The notes beneath the pieces were generated by a model. The model did not search any database and was not told the origin of the DNA. It was given only the letters and a program-made list of their open reading frames with translations. Below are positions 32,831-42,777 of a stretch of DNA of 64,000 nt, piece after piece. The translations under genes and the position numbers were made by a program. Source of the stretch: Argyresthia goedartella (taxonomy: Eukaryota; Arthropoda; Insecta; Lepidoptera; Argyresthiidae); the NCBI GenBank assembly GCA_949825045.1, contig OX463820.1:5902501-5966500 (forward strand), in the 5' to 3' direction. The stretch's first letter is position 1; every line of letters begins with the position of its first letter.

Positions 32831-33031
32831 TACACTGACGAGCAATGAAAAAGTTCCACCCACAAAATGCCGACAAATACCTTAATATCTCCTAAGACAT
32901 AGAACCAATATTACGTTTACAATATTTACGTTTTTAATTGGTAAAATTCTGATGCGCTGTTAAATGTACTTCAATATTGCAGACTAATTTGGTGATATGT
33001 CACTGGAACTTTTTCATTGCTCCTCAGTGTA
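32831..33031. mobile_element. Mariner-like MITE with TA duplication
   Basis: The ends CACTGACGAGCAATGAAAAA and TTTTTCATTGCTCCTCAGTG are inverted repeats; with GTTCCA added the TIR is about 25 bp with one mismatch. Both sides have TA (32831-32832, 33030-33031), the mariner/Tc1 target duplication. The interior (~150 bp) is AT-rich and non-coding. Mobilisation would need a mariner transposase in trans. Confidence 0.9.
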
Positions 33032-33184
33032 TTTATCAGTTTTGGTCAGATACGAATCACTGTTAAAATTATACCAACTGAGTCGGTAAGTAACATGTTA
33101 CATGAGGTTTTGGTGGCACACTGCAAGGATAGTAAAAAAGGTAGGTTACAAAATTATTTAACCTTCATAATCAAGGCTAGCAGT

Positions 33185-33275
33185 TAGAGCTTAGTTAGCT
33201 AGCTGCTACGCTTGCTTTGCTACGCGGTAACGTAGCGCTCGTAGCAGGCTGCTACGCTTTCGTAGCGTTACAAGC
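33185..33275. repeat. GCTACGCT-rich hairpin
   Basis: GTAACGTAGCGCTCGTAGCAG (33226) pairs with CTGCTACGCTTTCGTAGCGT (ending about 33274) as imperfect inverted arms. CTGCTACGCTTGCTTTGCTA upstream is a further direct partial copy. A small fold-back repeat. Confidence 0.6.
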
Positions 33276-33371
33276 CTCGGAGGTTAGCCTACACACTGTA
33301 TCGAGAGTCAGCATTTTGAGCAATCACTGCCAGTGGCGTGGCTTCGCAATGCGTTTTTCGTATTCCATCTA

Positions 33372-33725
33372 TCAATCAATCAAATCTCTTTATTACTCTC
33401 GATATTTAATCTACATTGGACCACTGTGGGAGAAGAAGGGCGTAGAAACTCCGACAGATTGATTTTTAGATCTCTTTCAAAAATTGCTTGTGCTTAACTA
33501 ATGCAAATATTACAATATGAATTATTATAATTAATGAGCAGGAAGAAATAATTACAAAATTATCAACAGCAAGGTCTGTGTTTAGCCAGTTTAACCCCAT
33601 ACAGTCCCGTCATTTAAGTAATCTTGAACATTGTAATATCCCTTTTTCGACAAAGTCGCTTTAACACGGTTTTTTAATTGCTCCAAAGGCAGTATTGTCA
33701 TAGTTTCCCGTCGTAGAACTATTCG
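33372..33725 (-). pseudogene. Jockey/CR1-like LINE 3' end, antisense
   Basis: Minus strand: a short C-terminal frame LPLEQLKNRVKATLSKKGYY and NVQDYLNDGTVW, then the UTR (ACAGACCTTGCTGTTGATAA, AAGCACAAGCAATTTTTGA, CACAGTGGTCCAATGTAGAT), ending AGTAATAAAGAGATTTGATTGATTGAT. The sequence is the same family as 50348-51310, where the matching residues are LPFEQFKNHVKETLSKKGY. Here the GYYNVQDYL end is intact, though only about 35 codons remain. Confidence 0.8.
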
Positions 33726-34132
33726 TTTATCATTTTAGAGATCATCATATCATTCATAGTTTTCTTAAATCTGTATCGTCATTATCGGTCCATTGTAGAG
33801 CATACTTCGCATCAGCTTAGATTAGCGAAACTATTTTGCTTACTAACTTTATGCATCGCACTGTCAAACAAACTGTGCCGCTATCAACAAAGAGGTTAAT
33901 GTATTAAGTTTATTAATCAACGAAGCAGGAGTTTCAGTGATGCTATATCTATGGCTACCAACGCCATATAGCGAAAGAGGCTGAACTTTCTATACAAAAT
34001 ATTTTTCGCTTATTTGGCTGTTTCTCTTTTCGTTATTTTAGTTTTATCTAAACTCCTGTGGACTGAGGAGAATAAAACCAAACAGGAATCATACAAACCG
34101 ATCGGGCCATTTTAGGGAATTAGTAAGACTAA
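33726..34132. other. No recognised feature
   Basis: Unique AT-rich DNA ending in (AATA)n at 34128-34156, which merges with the SINE's 3' tail. Confidence 0.5.
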
Positions 34133-34396
34133 TAAATAAATAAATAAATAAATAATACCTTGGACACCATTCACACACATTGATCTAGCCCCAAACTAGG
34201 ATTCTCTGTATCTTGGGTACTAGACCACGAAACACATACTTATATAGATAAATATTATACTGAGATAGATAAACAATCATGACTAGGGTACAAATATCCG
34301 TTCTCATCAAACAAACATTTGCCCCCACCGGGACTCGAACCCGGGACCCTTGGTTTCGTAGGCAGGGTCACTGCCGACTCGGCCATTCGGGTCGTC
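34133..34396 (-). mobile_element. Metulj-type tRNA SINE, copy 6 (near-consensus)
   Basis: Complete. Minus strand: GACGACCCGAATGGCCGAGT head, TGGCCGAGTCGG A-box region, CTACGAAACCAAGGGTCCCG, B box GGTTCGAGTCCCGGTGGGGG, body, GTGTCCAAGGTATTATTTAT end. One of the best copies to define the family. Confidence 0.93.
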
Positions 34397-35044
34397 AACT
34401 AACAGCGATTAATTTTATAAGTATAAAAACATAATAATGGTATATATAGAAGAAAGATAGATTGAATAAAGGTCAATAACATTCGAAAGTCTTACTTTTT
34501 CAATAGGCACCTACGTCACATGGATAGTGCTACCATTCACGCGGTTTGGTAGGTAACTACTCAAAGGGAATATGAAACATTGAGCGAACTTTCTCTCTCT
34601 ATGGTATTTACTCGTTTATTTTATATGATTGAGAAACAAACATAACATGATTGTGTTTATTCACAAAACCAGTGTATTCAATTTCATACAGACAAACACG
34701 TTTAAAATGGAAAACCTCTTGTCGTTTCGAAGTACACCGTTCGTTTCACAAGGAAAATACATTTTTAACTGAGAGCATTCTTTGAAACAACAATAAGATG
34801 AAACGAACCAGCCCCTTCGTCTAGATCTCAAACATTGTTTTGTATCTGAAGAATTCCATGACCTTTGTCTCGGGCTGCTTGGAAGAGTCTTTATTTAAAT
34901 GGGGAAGTGAAAAATATATTTTAAGTACGCGTTCTTATTTTATGCACTCCTTCGTGGTAGTTTTTAAATGTTACATCTTTAAAATCAGTTCCGAAAAAGC
35001 TTAGTGAAAGTTTTTTTAAGGATAGTTGTAGTGTTATGCTACTT
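34397..35044. other. No recognised feature
   Basis: Unique AT-rich DNA without motif-bearing frames. Confidence 0.5.
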
Positions 35045-35104
35045 ACATGCTATTCTTGCTTTTCATGCTTTCATGCTTTACATGCTATTCTTGCTTTTCA
35101 TGCT
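35045..35104. repeat. 35-bp tandem (CATGCTATTCTTGC), 1.7 copies
   Basis: ACATGCTATTCTTGCTTTTC begins at 35045 and again at 35080. TCATGCTT repeats within. It is followed by a GTCTGAT-rich stretch to about 35170. Confidence 0.8.
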
Positions 35105-35589
35105 GCATAGCTGTATTGTCTGATATGTCTGTCTGATCCTGATCTGTATGATTGTCTGATGAGTCTGATATTTGGTATCACTTTTATTTCCATAGGACCC
35201 TGTAATGTTTTAAACCATAAGAATACATTAACAAATCATTTTTGCTTTGTATTTTCATACTATCAGCTCTTGTAAATCGATAGGGAAGGGGTTTACCTTT
35301 GGTGACCTTGTTTTTGGCTTTCTCCGAAACTCTGCAATCTCGGGCTTCGTGCGCTACCCTTTTTCCTTTCGCTGTTATGTAATTTTGGATATGTGAACTT
35401 GTTAAATTTTATATTACGAGCCTGAAACCAAAAATTGACATTTGATTTGTTGATTGTTTATCTGGTTGTCATGGCAATATCCATTCAAACTCGTTAGCGG
35501 TCTGATATGTTTGTTTCAATACTTTTACAAAAATACTTTTTCTCTCTTGGCCACTCACAAAAGTTACGTTTAATTTAAATAATTTTTAG

Positions 35590-36197
35590 AACTCTCCAAA
35601 AAGGGTATAAAGCGGAACATTTCTTCAATTCTGGACAGTCTCACGTCAGCTTCTGAACTGGAAGTACCAGTTAAAGGCCTTATCCCGGGGTCGCACTACC
35701 CCGGGATCCTGCGAAGCCTTCAAACTCCTTCAAATCTTCAAATACTCCATCTACAACGGGATTCTGCGAGCCGTGCCTACGCCGCTACCGTTCCTACAAC
35801 GAAGATTTCTACAACGGGATTCTGCGAGCCGTGCCTACGCCGCTACCGTTCCTACAACGACGATTTCTACAACGGGATCCAGCGAGCCGTAGCTACAAGT
35901 ACGCCGCTACCGTTCCTACAACGACGATTTCAACAACATCTACAACTACAAATACGCCCGCAACCTGGTCATCACCCCACTGGTCTACTTCTCTTTGTGT
36001 TCTCCGCTTCCTTCTTTCTATCCAGACATCTGTATTTTATAAAACCTGTTTCACCTCATTCATCTTCATCTTCCTCTCATTTTTTTTAAATTAATTCATT
36101 GTAAATAACTCAAATAAATTGTCATATCTAAATTTTATTCTGGTTGTTTTCTGTTAGGTTCTGGTTAGGTTCGTATCCTCACACGACATAGTGTAAC
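35590..36197 (+). mobile_element. LTR-like unit: TATA box, 58-bp array, poly(A) signal
   Basis: TATAAAG (35605) is followed about 25-30 bp later by TTCTGGACAGTCTCACGTCA, a plausible initiator. A three-copy 58-bp array follows, with units starting CTACAACGGGAT at 35751, 35809 and 35867; each has GCGAGCCGT and CCGCTACCGTTCCTACAACG. An AATAAA signal is at 36114-36119. This promoter-to-poly(A) order fits a solo retroviral-type LTR (Gypsy/BEL). No primer-binding site, internal domain or clear TG..CA ends were found, so the call is tentative. The frame at 35831-36094 is non-coding. Confidence 0.4.
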
Positions 36198-36249
36198 ACT
36201 GAAATCAAGTCCACAAAGACATTGCATGACATACCACAATGACATATAT

Positions 36250-36633
36250 ATGTCACCGTAAGATAGTCAAAACCGTTAGTTAATAAACTAACGCGTTCAT
36301 CAACTATCAACCGATAGTAAACCAGACCGACAGGGTTAAGAATTTACGTTTCTTTTGTTCTTTCATGTCAACCTAACACGAAGACTATTCGGGGGCTTCG
36401 CTGTGCTCGCTCCCTATAGTCTTCACCTAAGCTACCACAGTGTTTGCCCTGGTATTTCGTATGCAATTCAAGTGTAAACCTGTTTACTATTTAACGGTTT
36501 TAAGCGTTAGTTTATCAATTAACGCGTCATAGATGCAGTACGCTTCAGTTTACTATATATCGATAGTTGACCAACTAACGAGAAAAAAAAGTCAGTTTAT
36601 CAACTAACGGTTTTGACAATCTTACGGTGACAT
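36250..36633. mobile_element. MITE family D, copy 1
   Basis: The ends ATGTCACCGTAAGATAGTCA and TGACAATCTTACGGTGACAT are inverted. The inversion continues through AAAACCGTTAGTT.ATAAACT, giving TIRs of about 45 bp. Sub-terminal ACTATC..TCGATAGT motifs add further palindromes. The interior (about 36345-36465) is the B-type core in reverse orientation (CTTCACCTAAGCTACCACAG, CAACCTAACACGAAG). 384 bp, non-coding. Confidence 0.85.
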
Positions 36634-36899
36634 ATACATAACGTCAAGGCTTTTTTTAACAGAAAAGATGTTTACAAAGAACCGATATTCGCTACGTTCT
36701 CGGCATTATATTTTGAATATTTAAACATGTCTGTTCGGCCTGTGCCTATCTCCCCGAATTGTCTCAGCCACCCCCAGGCGTTTCGACTTTCCCGCCAAAA
36801 CGCCGAAAATTCTGACTTGAAATGTCGACAAGGGAACATGGGACGCTCAGTGGCATTTCATAAAGCAACAAGTAACAATTTTACAAGTCAAACTTGATA

Positions 36900-37147
36900 T
36901 AATAATAATAATACCTTGGACACTATTGACACACATTGATCTAGCCCCAAACTAGGACTCACTGTATCTTGGGTACTAGACAACGATACACATCTTATAT
37001 AGATAAATGTTATACTTAGATATATAAACAACCATGACTAGGGTACAAACATCCGTTCTCGTCAAACAAATATTTGCCCCCACCGGGATCGAACCCGGGA
37101 CCCTTGGCTTGGTGGGCAGGATCACTACCGACTCGGCCAATCGGGTC
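36900..37147 (-). mobile_element. Metulj-type tRNA SINE, copy 7
   Basis: Complete. It differs by a one-base loss in the B box region (CACCGGGATCGAACCCGGG, so GGTTCGATCCCGG on the minus strand), which is still box-like, and by one base in the A box region (CTCGGCCAATCGGG). Confidence 0.9.
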
Positions 37148-37927
37148 ATCGTCGATAACTCCTTTTGCTTTGCGTATTACTTTTATATTTGTGTATTTGT
37201 GCGGATACAGCTAATAACTTCTTTATATTCTATTCTGACATTGCTATCAATCTGGTACACTTACGGTTACGTTTGACGGGCAATAAGTCATTCTGTCAAT
37301 GTCATGCTCTCACTGAGTAAATGACAGAGTGAGACTCAATTCAACTAATAAAAGCGACCGAAGCGAGCTGCCTAGTTATCATTTTGAATTCGTTGTATGA
37401 AGTTATAAGAAACCGCGCATATCTGTATCACCAGTCCCTACCCACAGTTTGAAAAAAAATAAAAAAAACTACACCTGAAATTAGACCCTATTGCAACCGG
37501 ATGAGCTGTCAGTCTAGTTCGTTGCTTTTGACGCCCTGCTTGGCACGCCTTGACTTTTAAGCCGCACTTTATTAGATCAGCAGCCCTGTGCATTCGGCCA
37601 CGTCTTACCAATGTATTGTCAAAGACTTGTAGATTGTTACTTGTCCCTTCATGAATTAGGTCACAGATGGCAGAATGCATCTCTCTGAGCTCATATTATG
37701 GGAATTAGATAAGTATTGTGTGTACAGGAAGCATCCTAGCCTCGGGTTATGAGAAATATTTTTCTTGTTTTTTGTTAACGGCGGCTTTTCGCCGGAGGTT
37801 ATGTGTTTAGCGTTTAACTTTTTTTAATGATGCTTTATTTCCATTGTATATTATTATACCTCTTTTGAATTCATCTCTCTATTGAGTTTTAAATAACTGG
37901 GTTAAATACCTACTAAAAAAATTGACG
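37148..37927. other. No recognised feature
   Basis: Unique sequence. GGCGGCTTTTCGCC near 37782 is a small palindrome. Frame 37438-37680 (minus) has no motif. Confidence 0.45.
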
Positions 37928-38135
37928 TCCTCTGTGACGCTGTGATTGTGGCTCTGCCTACCATGCAAAAGGTCCCGGGTTCGATCCTCGGCAGGCGAGA
38001 AAGAAAAAAAAAACGAGGTCTTTGATGTTTATTTATGCCTATTGACGCTGTTTCTGGTTCCCACGACACAGGGTATCCTAGTGTGGGGCCAGAAGCCACG
38101 TATGTGCCCGTATATAAATGTTTATGTTATAAAAC
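37928..38135 (+). mobile_element. tRNA-derived SINE, family SINE-C, full-length
   Basis: tRNA-like head (GTGATTGTGGCTCTGCCTAC), B box (GGGTTCGATCCTCGG), A-rich linker, then the body GACGCTGTTTCTGGTTCCCA, CGACACAGGGTATCCTAGTG and TGGGGCCAGAAGCCACG. It ends in a run like ATGTTTATGTTATAAAA. Seven other full or partial copies occur. Confidence 0.85.
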
Positions 38136-38195
38136 CCTTTAATATTTGTTGTATGCGCAGAGCTCGTAAGCGTAACGTAATATGTTTGTTTACAT

Positions 38196-38509
38196 ATGTC
38201 ACCGTAAGATTGTCAAAACCGTTAGTTGATGAAATAACGTGTTTTTTACTCGTTAGTTAGTCAACTATCGACAGATAGTAACTGTAGCGTACTGCTTGCT
38301 ATCCGACGCGTTAGTTGATAAACTAACGGTTAAAACCGTTAAATAGTAAACTGGTTTAAACTTGAATTGCAAACGAAATACCTGGGCAAACACTGCGGTA
38401 GCTTAGTTAGGTTGACATGTAAGAACAAAAGAAAGAAATTCCAAACCCTGTTGATCTGGTTTACTATCTGTCGATAGTTGATCAACTGTTTTGACTATCT
38501 TACGATGAC
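38196..38509. mobile_element. MITE family D, copy 2
   Basis: The ends ATGTCACCGTAAGATTGTCA and TGACTATCTTACGATGAC are inverted. CGTTAGTTGATAAACTAACG and TCGACAGATAGTA sub-terminal palindromes match copy 1. A shortened B-type core (GGGCAAACACTGCGGTAGCT, GTTAGGTTGACATGTAAGAA) sits inside in the opposite orientation to copy 1. Confidence 0.8.
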
Positions 38510-38527
38510 GAATACATAAATACATAT

Positions 38528-38620
38528 GCTCACGCCTTTTTATATGCGAGGCCTAGGCAGAGACAAAAGACCTCCACTTGCTACGATCCTGGCATACATC
38601 TCTCGCTTCCTCAACATTCC
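38528..38620 (+). repeat. 'TAGCGTCACGCC' family fragment, diverged
   Basis: CTCACGCCTTTTTATATGCG, AGGCCTAGGCAGAGACAAAA keep the family order seen at 55684 and 58918. Confidence 0.45.
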
Positions 38621-38905
38621 CTATGTTTATTTATTTGCTACATTGCCATAAATTGCCGACTAACACAACGTTCAATATTAACAAGTCTCTTTAATTTGTT
38701 TCAGGTAATTAACAGAGCGCTAACATGTAGCAGTCGCTTCTGGGAACGCATTCAAAAAACTGCAGAGTGAGTAAAATTCCAACACCGCCAGCGAACACAG
38801 TAGGAGCGCAAATCTGATGAGGTCGCGAGCTCTCTTCCCAATTCATAAAACATTTCCGATTGCACCGTTCCGCGCCATTTGCTCTTGCACCGCACGACGC
38901 CATAG

Positions 38906-38968
38906 CGCCATTCGGTTATCGCCATCCCGCCATTCGGTTACCGCCATCCCGCCAATTCTGTTATCGGT
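38906..38968. repeat. 22-bp tandem, 2.8 copies
   Basis: CGCCATTCGGTTATCGCCAT begins at 38906, 38928 and (diverged) 38950. The frames over this GC-richer segment are Ser/Pro/His-rich artefacts of the array. Confidence 0.85.
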
Positions 38969-39587
38969 ATTGCGCGTGGTTGACTCTGTCTTCAGTCAAG
39001 GAGGTTTCAGAAATGAGTTGCCAACCTTCCCCATACATTTTTGACGTGTGCGTTAAAGTATCGTTCAGGTTGCGTTTATTGCGACGAGAAGTTTAGTTTG
39101 CATCTGTAATTTTGTGTTTTTGTAGAAGCTGTACTTGGTAGAAATTATGAACTTCGTTGCAGGGGATTTTATCCAACAGTCGCTTACAGTCGTAATTATT
39201 CTAAGGGTTAACTCATAGTCTGTCTGCTAAGTACAGCATTTTGCAGCAGTATTTGTTTATGTCACGCCATGTTTTTTTTTTCGTTCCGTATTCAAGCTTG
39301 AGCATGGTGTTAATTATTGTCTGTTTGTTTGTTTTTGTGACTCCATTTCCTCTTCACACTTCTTGTGGCAAAGTTTTTTGTTTGTCTGCGACATACTTTT
39401 TAATTTAATCTGGGCGTGTTCCGAACCCACTGAACGTATAATTTCCGTGCATAAATAATTCTACGGGTATATCGACAACAAGCTTGTTAGACAGAACTGT
39501 TCCGTGTCACGCGCCGCTGTTTAGGTGTAAATGAGCGCACCCAGTACCTGGGTACAGCTAGTAACTTAAAAATACTTTGTTGTGAAC

Positions 39588-39785
39588 GGTGATGGCCTCT
39601 GAGGTTGTGGCTCTGCCTACCATGCGATAAGTCCCGGGTTCGATCCTCGGCTAGGGACAATGAAAAAAAAACAGTTCTTGGATGTTTATATGTGTGTGAC
39701 GTCGCTGTTTCTGGCTCCCACGACACAGGGTCTGCTAGTCTGGGGCCAGAAACAATGTAGAGCCTGTGTGTAAAAAAAATATGTT
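39588..39785 (+). mobile_element. SINE-C, full-length
   Basis: Head GAGGTTGTGGCTCTGCCTAC, B box CGGGTTCGATCCTCGG, A-run, GACGTCGCTGTTTCTGGCTC, ACGACACAGGGTCTGCTAGT and CTGGGGCCAGAAACAATG. Same orientation as the copies at 37928 and 39808. Confidence 0.88.
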
Positions 39786-39807
39786 TTTTTTAACTGACTT
39801 TAAAAAC

Positions 39808-39930
39808 TTGATGACCTCCGTGGCGTTGCTGCTCGAGGCTTTGCCTACCAAGCGAGAGTTCTCGGGTTCGAATCGCGGTTGGGTAGTAAAAAAACCATGT
39901 CCCGGTGCCTGTATATGAACATTTATGTTT
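39808..39930 (+). mobile_element. SINE-C, internally deleted
   Basis: Head ATGACCTCCGTGGCGTTGCT, GCTCGAGGCTTTGCCTACCA, B box TCGGGTTCGAATCGCGG, then GTAGTAAAAAAACCATG and only the last ~30 bp of the body (GCCTGTATATGAACATTTAT). The GTTTCTGG...GGGGCCAGAAG block is missing. Confidence 0.8.
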
Positions 39931-40201
39931 TTCGACTTCACGGGCCCTGTCTGTATAAATGTTATTTAACTATGTGTAACTACCCTGCCTGGGTATCACT
40001 CTTAAACCAATTTTTCGGCTTCGCGTAGACTACGATTAAACATTCTAAACTCTTGCTAACAAAAATATACTATTCACCGCATTAATGGGAACCACGAGTG
40101 ATCGTATACACCGGCTTGCACGATCATCGGAACGAACGTCAGGTTTTGTAATTAATTACATTTTTATCCAAGAGACACGAGACAATGTTTAAAAATTCGT
40201 A

Positions 40202-40595
40202 TTATAGTAGTTTGTGTGACTGCTACATAATGTAGGGCATTAATACTCCAGAGTGGGTTTATGAAACGAGCCGAAGGCGAGTCACTCGAGAGTTTTAATG
40301 CCTAATTATGTACAGTTACCTACACTAGTTTATCTACACACATATCATAAGCTCTCGTTGATGTGTTCAGGAACCGCATGTTTGACCGGCATTGTGGCTC
40401 TGCAGTTGTTTAGCTTGTTCTGAAGTACCAACTTCACAGATAAACTAGGGGCGGCACGCAGGCGGGCGTCGGCGTTCGAAATTTGAATGTCATAATATGT
40501 AGAAAAACTACACATTATGGTCATAATGTGTAATATTTCAGATAAGAAATGAGTTTTTACCAAGTACCAAGGTTTATGATACGTGTGTAGATAAA
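40202..40595 (+). repeat. Family A fold-back repeat, copy 4
   Basis: It starts TATAGTAGTTTGTGTGACTG. The hairpin has GGGCATTAATACTCCAGAGT and CACTCGAGAGTTTTAATGCC around ACGAGCCGAAGGCGAG. The outer left arm is complete. The outer right arm is shortened: ACCAAGGTTTATGATACGTG, with the CGCAGTAAAGAGG part lost. A minus-strand frame (40563-40345) overlaps and has counterparts in copy 6. Confidence 0.85.
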
Positions 40596-40651
40596 GACAT
40601 AAATACGGTTCCTGTCTGAAATTTGCGTTTTATTCACACATTAGACGGTGT

Positions 40652-40697
40652 ACATAAGACGACACTATGATTGATTTGATTAATTATAGTGTCGTCA
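40652..40697. repeat. Hairpin GACGACACTAT / ATAGTGTCGTC
   Basis: GACGACACTATGATT pairs with AATTATAGTGTCGTC (14 of 15), with a 9-base loop (GATTTGATT). Strong isolated stem-loop in AT-rich DNA. Confidence 0.75.
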
Positions 40698-40734
40698 TTA
40701 ATTTTATTAACATTATATAACGTTAATTCTTCCA

Positions 40735-40805
40735 AATGGCTCAATCTGACTCGAATCCGGGTAAAGTCCTATGCCCCTCTGTGGGGACATTAAAGGGCTA
40801 AATTT
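40735..40805 (+). repeat. Possible LINE 3' tail (TATGCCC...GGGGACATT)
   Basis: AGTCCTATGCCCCTCTGTGG followed by GGACATTAAAGGGCT resembles the 'tgcccagcagtgggac' end of lepidopteran RTE-type LINEs. A related antisense piece is at 60062-60125. Confidence 0.4.
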
Positions 40806-41280
40806 TTGCATTTAATTAATTCATCCAAATAAAGCTTTCATGAAATAGCCGTCTTCAGTCACAGAAGGAACATTATTTGCATAGAAACAGAATTTGGCAG
40901 CTTCATTTTCCGATAGGTACCTCCAAACTTTTAATTTCAAAAGAGTTTACGTAAATCGCATCGTAACGATTACGCTCCGGACTTTTGTTAGTCTGTGATC
41001 GAGTTGGCTGCAAGTAATTAGACGCAGGCTCTACCGGGTTGGGCAATAAAATACTTTCTTCATCAACTTAATGGAGCAGGCGTTGATTCGCACCCCCTAT
41101 CTTGGTCGTTATGCGTCTTTTTTTTTCGCCAGTCACTGTTTAGGTTGACTGCTTTGAGGTTAGTTATGGGTTTGTGGTAAATTCTCATACGGAGAACTGC
41201 AAAACGAATGTGTTATAGCATTTTTAAAACATTAAAATGATTTTAATACATAAAAGTAAACTTTTTCTATCTTTATCTCC

Positions 41281-41455
41281 CTATCCACCTGTCTGCGGAA
41301 ACCCACACCTGAATGAACAGATTCGCCACACACACTATTTCCGGTCGGGGTGTCCGCGTCTACCGCCCGACCACGCTCCAACCCACCCGACGCGATTGGT
41401 TTCCGACAGACAATCGGCCGCCCGCCCCACATCCGCACCGACCGCACCCTGACGT
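41281..41455. promoter_or_regulatory. CpG-rich block, candidate promoter or first exon
   Basis: A sharply GC- and CpG-rich stretch (CGGTCGGGGTGTCCGCGTCT, CCCGACGCGATTGGTTTCCG) inside AT-rich DNA. On the minus strand it has CCAATCGCG and possible splice donors (CAGACAGGTGGATAGG). Three overlapping frames look like composition artefacts. No TATA or transcription evidence is available, so promoter is a guess; an insertion of GC-rich repeat is the alternative. Confidence 0.25.
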
Positions 41456-41959
41456 TTCTATTTCAACGATTTCAAAAACCGAATCGAATTTTAAAAAACT
41501 TAAAATTCAACTTTCGAACTAAACGCAGTGCAGTCTTTTTATGTTTCCACGCTGCAATTTCAAAGTTGCCAGCATTCAGGGAAATTTCGAATGACACTAG
41601 GAAATTCTTTGTCGGCAAAGTTTTCAAGTCATAAAAGGCGTTCTTTTCAAGTGGTGAAAGCCTTTTAAAAGAGCACTTGAAACGTAAAAACAGCCCGCGT
41701 GTGCCCTAAACTATCAAAGTACCATGCATTGGTGATTCCTAAGGTTTCTTTTTGCCGTCGGTTGTATATGTTGCGGTAACTATGTTTGACTCTCAGCGTG
41801 AATGGGCGAATAAATCAGCGATTGCTTCAAACGAAAATTGAAAACATCCGCACTTCGGGCTGTGCCGTTATAATAAAGATGTCGATTTTATTGGAACGCG
41901 GGCTCGGTAAATTGAAGTTAAACATGAACCTAGTGGAACTACTAACTACAAAGACCACT

Positions 41960-42165
41960 TCTATGGCGTTGTGGTCCGAGGCTCCTCCTAAGCGACAGGT
42001 TCCAGGTTCAAATCCCGACTAGGGAGGAAGAAAAATAATCTGCAGGTTTGGAAAAATTTAAATATTTGTGACGTCGCTGTTTCTTGTTCCCACGTCAAAA
42101 GATATCCTGATGTGGGGCCAGAAGCTATGTGTTTATAATAAATGTTCATGTTTATGTTTTAAAGA
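41960..42165 (+). mobile_element. SINE-C, full-length
   Basis: Head TCTATGGCGTTGTGGTCCGA, B box AGGTTCAAATCCCGACTAGG, body GTGACGTCGCTGTTTCTTGT, and GATGTGGGGCCAGAAGC, ending in ATGTTTATGTTTT. The B box carries AAATCC instead of GATCC. Confidence 0.85.
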
Positions 42166-42170
42166 GAAGA

Positions 42171-42346
42171 CACCGACATCTGGCATTAACCCAGTTCATT
42201 GCACCCTATATATTATGTACTAATAATTACGTATCTACTTAATGTTTTACTATGCTTGCTTGATTATGTTATGACGTTCATTAAGTCTAAATTTTTGTGC
42301 TATTATGAATAAAAATCTTTGAACTGAACTTGAACTGAACTGAACT
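42171..42346 (+). mobile_element. LINE 3' UTR with (TGAAC)n tail
   Basis: GACACCGACATCTGGCATTA, then AT-rich UTR, GAATAAAAATCTTTGAACTG, then repeated GAACT/TGAAC units to 42346. The first ~60 bp match 52712-52775. The short tandem tail marks the LINE 3' end. Confidence 0.6.
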
Positions 42347-42777
42347 ATAAAGAAGATGTATTTTTACCGTAAGTTTAGATTTTTGGAAAATTACGAAAGG
42401 ATATGAAATATCGTTTTATTAAAATAGTCTAGGCATCTAAACTTCCTTATTGTGTAATAGCTAAATTATAAAGGCATTTGTTTACCATATCTGCCAGTTT
42501 ACAGTTTACACTCACACCAAACACAAAGATAATCAAACTTGAATCCAAAAATGTGAAATGGCGGTTTCAGCCCGCTACGGCAGAAGTTTTTTGCCCGAAT
42601 CAGGCAAATTTATGTGCATATTCAGCCGCCATTAGGAAACTTGGACCATCGCCCGCCGCAGCACAAATTGATTTTTATCTTTTCTATTGAGTTTCCATTT
42701 CGGTTTTTAACTCGCAATTACGAGCGCTCTTTAAGGTGTAATTAGCTCAATAATGACTGATTTTTGTGGGTTTCCCA
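42347..42777. other. No recognised feature
   Basis: Unique sequence. GCCCGCTACGGCAGAAG and AATCAGGCAAATT patches give a short frame at 42478-42690 without any motif. Confidence 0.45.

Noticed and set aside
35831..36094. 87-codon frame rich in Thr, Pro and Ser
   Set aside because: It overlies the 58-bp array and the LTR-like 3' region; frame length reflects the array.
41232..41634. Several overlapping frames on both strands
   Set aside because: All open only because of CpG-rich composition; none has a recognisable protein feature.
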